DNA from: Bacteroidota bacterium
GTDB taxonomy: Bacteria > Bacteroidota > Bacteroidia > Bacteroidales > Prolixibacteraceae
DNA length: 64,000 bases
Reading direction: 5' to 3'
NCBI GenBank assembly: GCA_023251455.1
Contig: JAHEYT010000029.1
Span: 79,231 to 143,230 of the forward strand
The notes below the pieces were generated by a model, which had not been told where the DNA came from, did not search any database, and worked only from the letters and a program-made list of their open reading frames with translations. Below are positions 64,000 to 64,000 of the stretch, piece by piece. The first letter of the stretch is position 1, and each line of letters opens with the position of its first letter. The position numbers and the translations under genes are program-made.

Positions 64000-64000
64000 T

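Overview
The window looks like a chromosomal segment of a polysaccharide-degrading member of the Bacteroidota. Supporting signs are SusC/SusD pairs, ECF sigma/FecR pairs, TAnnTTTG-type promoter boxes, many secreted hydrolases with Bacteroidota-style lipoboxes, no obvious Shine-Dalgarno sequences and moderate GC. A fused pyruvate:ferredoxin oxidoreductase suggests anaerobic metabolism. Together with the sulfatases this hints at the Bacteroidales/Marinilabiliales side, but that placement is inference.

Layout: (1) 1-1565 holds the start of a GH92 lipoprotein on the minus strand, leaving the window, and a small secreted unknown. (2) 1994-12696 is a first utilization locus: ECF sigma, FecR anti-sigma, SusC with an N-terminal STN signalling domain, SusD and two sulfatases. 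(3) 12940-14176 is an isolated gene of unknown function with an internal duplication. It is followed by nine 21-nt tandem repeats and flanked by two near-identical terminators. (4) 14361-22276 holds a very large GH2 enzyme with a LamG-like insertion, then an exported Gfo/Idh/MocA oxidoreductase and two exported xylose-isomerase-like TIM barrels. This set resembles known systems that oxidize and cleave glycosides. (5) 22599-29455 is a second ECF/FecR/SusC/SusD module. (6) 29559-48488 is a dense hydrolase island on one strand: an amidohydrolase, a metallo-beta-lactamase-fold enzyme, four CE1-like esterases, three type-B carboxylesterases and three GH3 enzymes. (7) 48713-52521 holds a probable outer-membrane protein, a CBM9-like/DUF5916 barrel protein and another exported TIM barrel. 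(8) 53252-57969 is regulatory: a LytS-type kinase, a lipoprotein resembling M2 peptidases but lacking the catalytic Glu, a LytTR response regulator, and a convergent HisKA kinase. (9) 58116-63999 contains an aminotransferase class IV enzyme, a NIPSNAP/lipoprotein pair and full-length nifJ.

Working model: each SusCD pair imports a glycan or glycoside and reports its arrival through STN-FecR-ECF signalling. Sulfatases and esterases strip substituents, GH2/GH3/GH92 enzymes cleave sugars, and the oxidoreductase and TIM barrels may modify glycosides by oxidation. The excess of esterases and GH3 enzymes suggests a heavily acylated, perhaps aromatic, plant or algal glycoside, but the substrate cannot be read from sequence alone. 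The strongest oddities are the degenerate M2-like lipoprotein inside a LytS/LytTR cluster, the 21-nt array behind the unknown gene, hairpins between fecR and susC in both modules, and a terminator-like hairpin directly upstream of a GH3 gene.
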